In this document: piece by piece, positions 63,175 to 64,000 of the stretch | How positions within the stretch are numbered: the stretch's first letter is position 1 | How the letters are laid out: the number at the start of each line of letters is the position of its first letter | Source of the DNA: Trichoplax sp. H2 | Lineage: Eukaryota; Placozoa; Uniplacotomia; Trichoplacea | Length of the DNA: 64,000 nt | Reading direction: 5' to 3' | Assembly (NCBI GenBank): GCA_003344405.1 | Contig: NOWV01000128.1 | Coordinates: 1 to 64,000, forward strand | The notes under the pieces: model-generated | What the model saw: only the letters and a program-made list of their open reading frames with translations | Databases searched by the model: none | What the model was told of the DNA's origin: nothing | Position numbers and translations under genes: made by a program

Positions 63175-64000
63175 CTAAAGTAATGAATTTACAAAGCATG
63201 AATAGGTTTAGCTAAGTTTGCTATCAGTAAAAATTTCTTGATTGATAGTATGCTCTTAAAATAATTACATAGTATATGATTATACTAAAATATAGCATCC
63301 TATCAAAGTCGCTAAATCCAATTAGCTGACTTATCCATTTTTACCAATAAATTTCGTGGTGCAGCTAATTACGATCACTGCATAAACTTATTTTAGCATG
63401 ATAAATTATAACTCAGTATTATAGCAGTATACCATTGTATGTAATTATGACTAAGTCTAATAGTATCAGAACTAATATCTATGTTGTTTCTTTATCTTTG
63501 CTTGCATTCAATTCACATTATATGATGCTTATGTACTTTATATTTCTGCATTGCATTTGTACTATCCTTCACATAGGTTGCACTCTACTGTTGATTAGTA
63601 TAACAGTAACTCACATTCCCAAATTACAGTTTGAGACTCAAAATTCTTTGAGTTTACCATTAATTCATTACAGCCTGTCATCAATTGATTTCAAGATTTC
63701 AATCTTAGCTGTATACTAACTTAGATGAATTTAATCAACAAAAAAATAAAATTAAAATTAAATTAATAGCCTGATCGACACTCGAGGGCTTAGCCACACC
63801 CGAGGTCATAATTCGAGGACAATTTAGTATGCTGATTATTTTGACGCATGCGTCCATTAAGCGGAAGGTATATTTCTTTTCACGATATAGTTCCGCAAAT
63901 TTTCCTTTCTAGATATTATTTGCCAGCCGGACTAGAGATTTCTCCGCCTTTACCACTCCCATCTATTATTTAAAACTAATATTGAATGCGATCTGCTTTT
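63175..64000. other. Upstream intron or 5' flank of the lipoxygenase gene
   Basis: The first visible lipoxygenase exon starts at 63174 in phase 0 with an AG acceptor, so at least one exon must lie upstream, but I cannot identify it in 63175-64000. The open frame 63435-63719 (+) is unsupported. At 63781-63821 there is a GC-richer stretch with CTCGAGG and ATTCGAGG words and the inverted repeat GGCTTAGCC. It may be part of a dispersed element, but no second copy occurs in this window. Confidence 0.4.

Noticed and set aside
1-64000. tRNA, rRNA and other structured RNA genes
   Set aside because: I scanned for tRNA-like box sequences and rRNA segments and saw nothing convincing; a covariance-model search would be needed to exclude small RNAs.

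Overview
This window looks like nuclear DNA from an early-branching animal, most likely a placozoan (Trichoplax/Hoilungia type). It is strongly AT-rich. Its conserved animal genes (tropomyosin, MRG15/MORF4L1, the complex I LYR subunit NDUFA6, a lipoxygenase) are cut into many small exons with consensus GT/AG sites and matching phases. Beside them lie single-exon rhodopsin-class receptors and a death-fold (CARD) gene. There is no prokaryotic organisation. The placozoan assignment is inference from gene content and composition; a protein search would settle it.

Layout. 1-2.5 kb: no gene, one old non-coding duplication. 2.6-5.6 kb (+): six-exon gene for a CARD-linker-CARD protein ending in a CaaX box. 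5.6-14.4 kb: no gene, several decayed tandem duplications. 14.4-15.6 kb (+) and 26.5-27.6 kb (+): two nearly identical intronless GPCRs inside a diverged segmental duplication (about 10.8-19.25 kb and 21.7-31.7 kb). Between them is an assembly gap flanked by two near-identical copies of one locus; one copy carries a 417-bp insertion with target-site duplication that looks like a solo LTR. 32.7-37.8 kb (-): nine-exon short tropomyosin with a GC-rich, GTAC-rich upstream region. 41.8-42.8 kb (+): a third, unrelated class A GPCR. 46.7-49.5 kb (-): eleven-exon MRG15. 52.0-54.5 kb (+): seven-exon coiled-coil protein with an N-myristoylation-type start, divergent from MRG15. 56.6-57.8 kb (-): three-exon NDUFA6, with a five-unit tandem repeat upstream at 58.2-59.0 kb. 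59.9-63.2 kb (-): 3' part of a lipoxygenase gene whose 5' end was not found.

The most unusual locus is the lipoxygenase. A complete C-type lectin-like domain is encoded by one symmetric phase 1-1 exon in an intron that interrupts the catalytic domain, and the reading frame stays open with or without it. The enzyme also has Gln in place of the second iron-binding His, so it may be a pseudo-lipoxygenase. All exon calls were made by hand from splice sites, phase and protein similarity. No transcript data were available.
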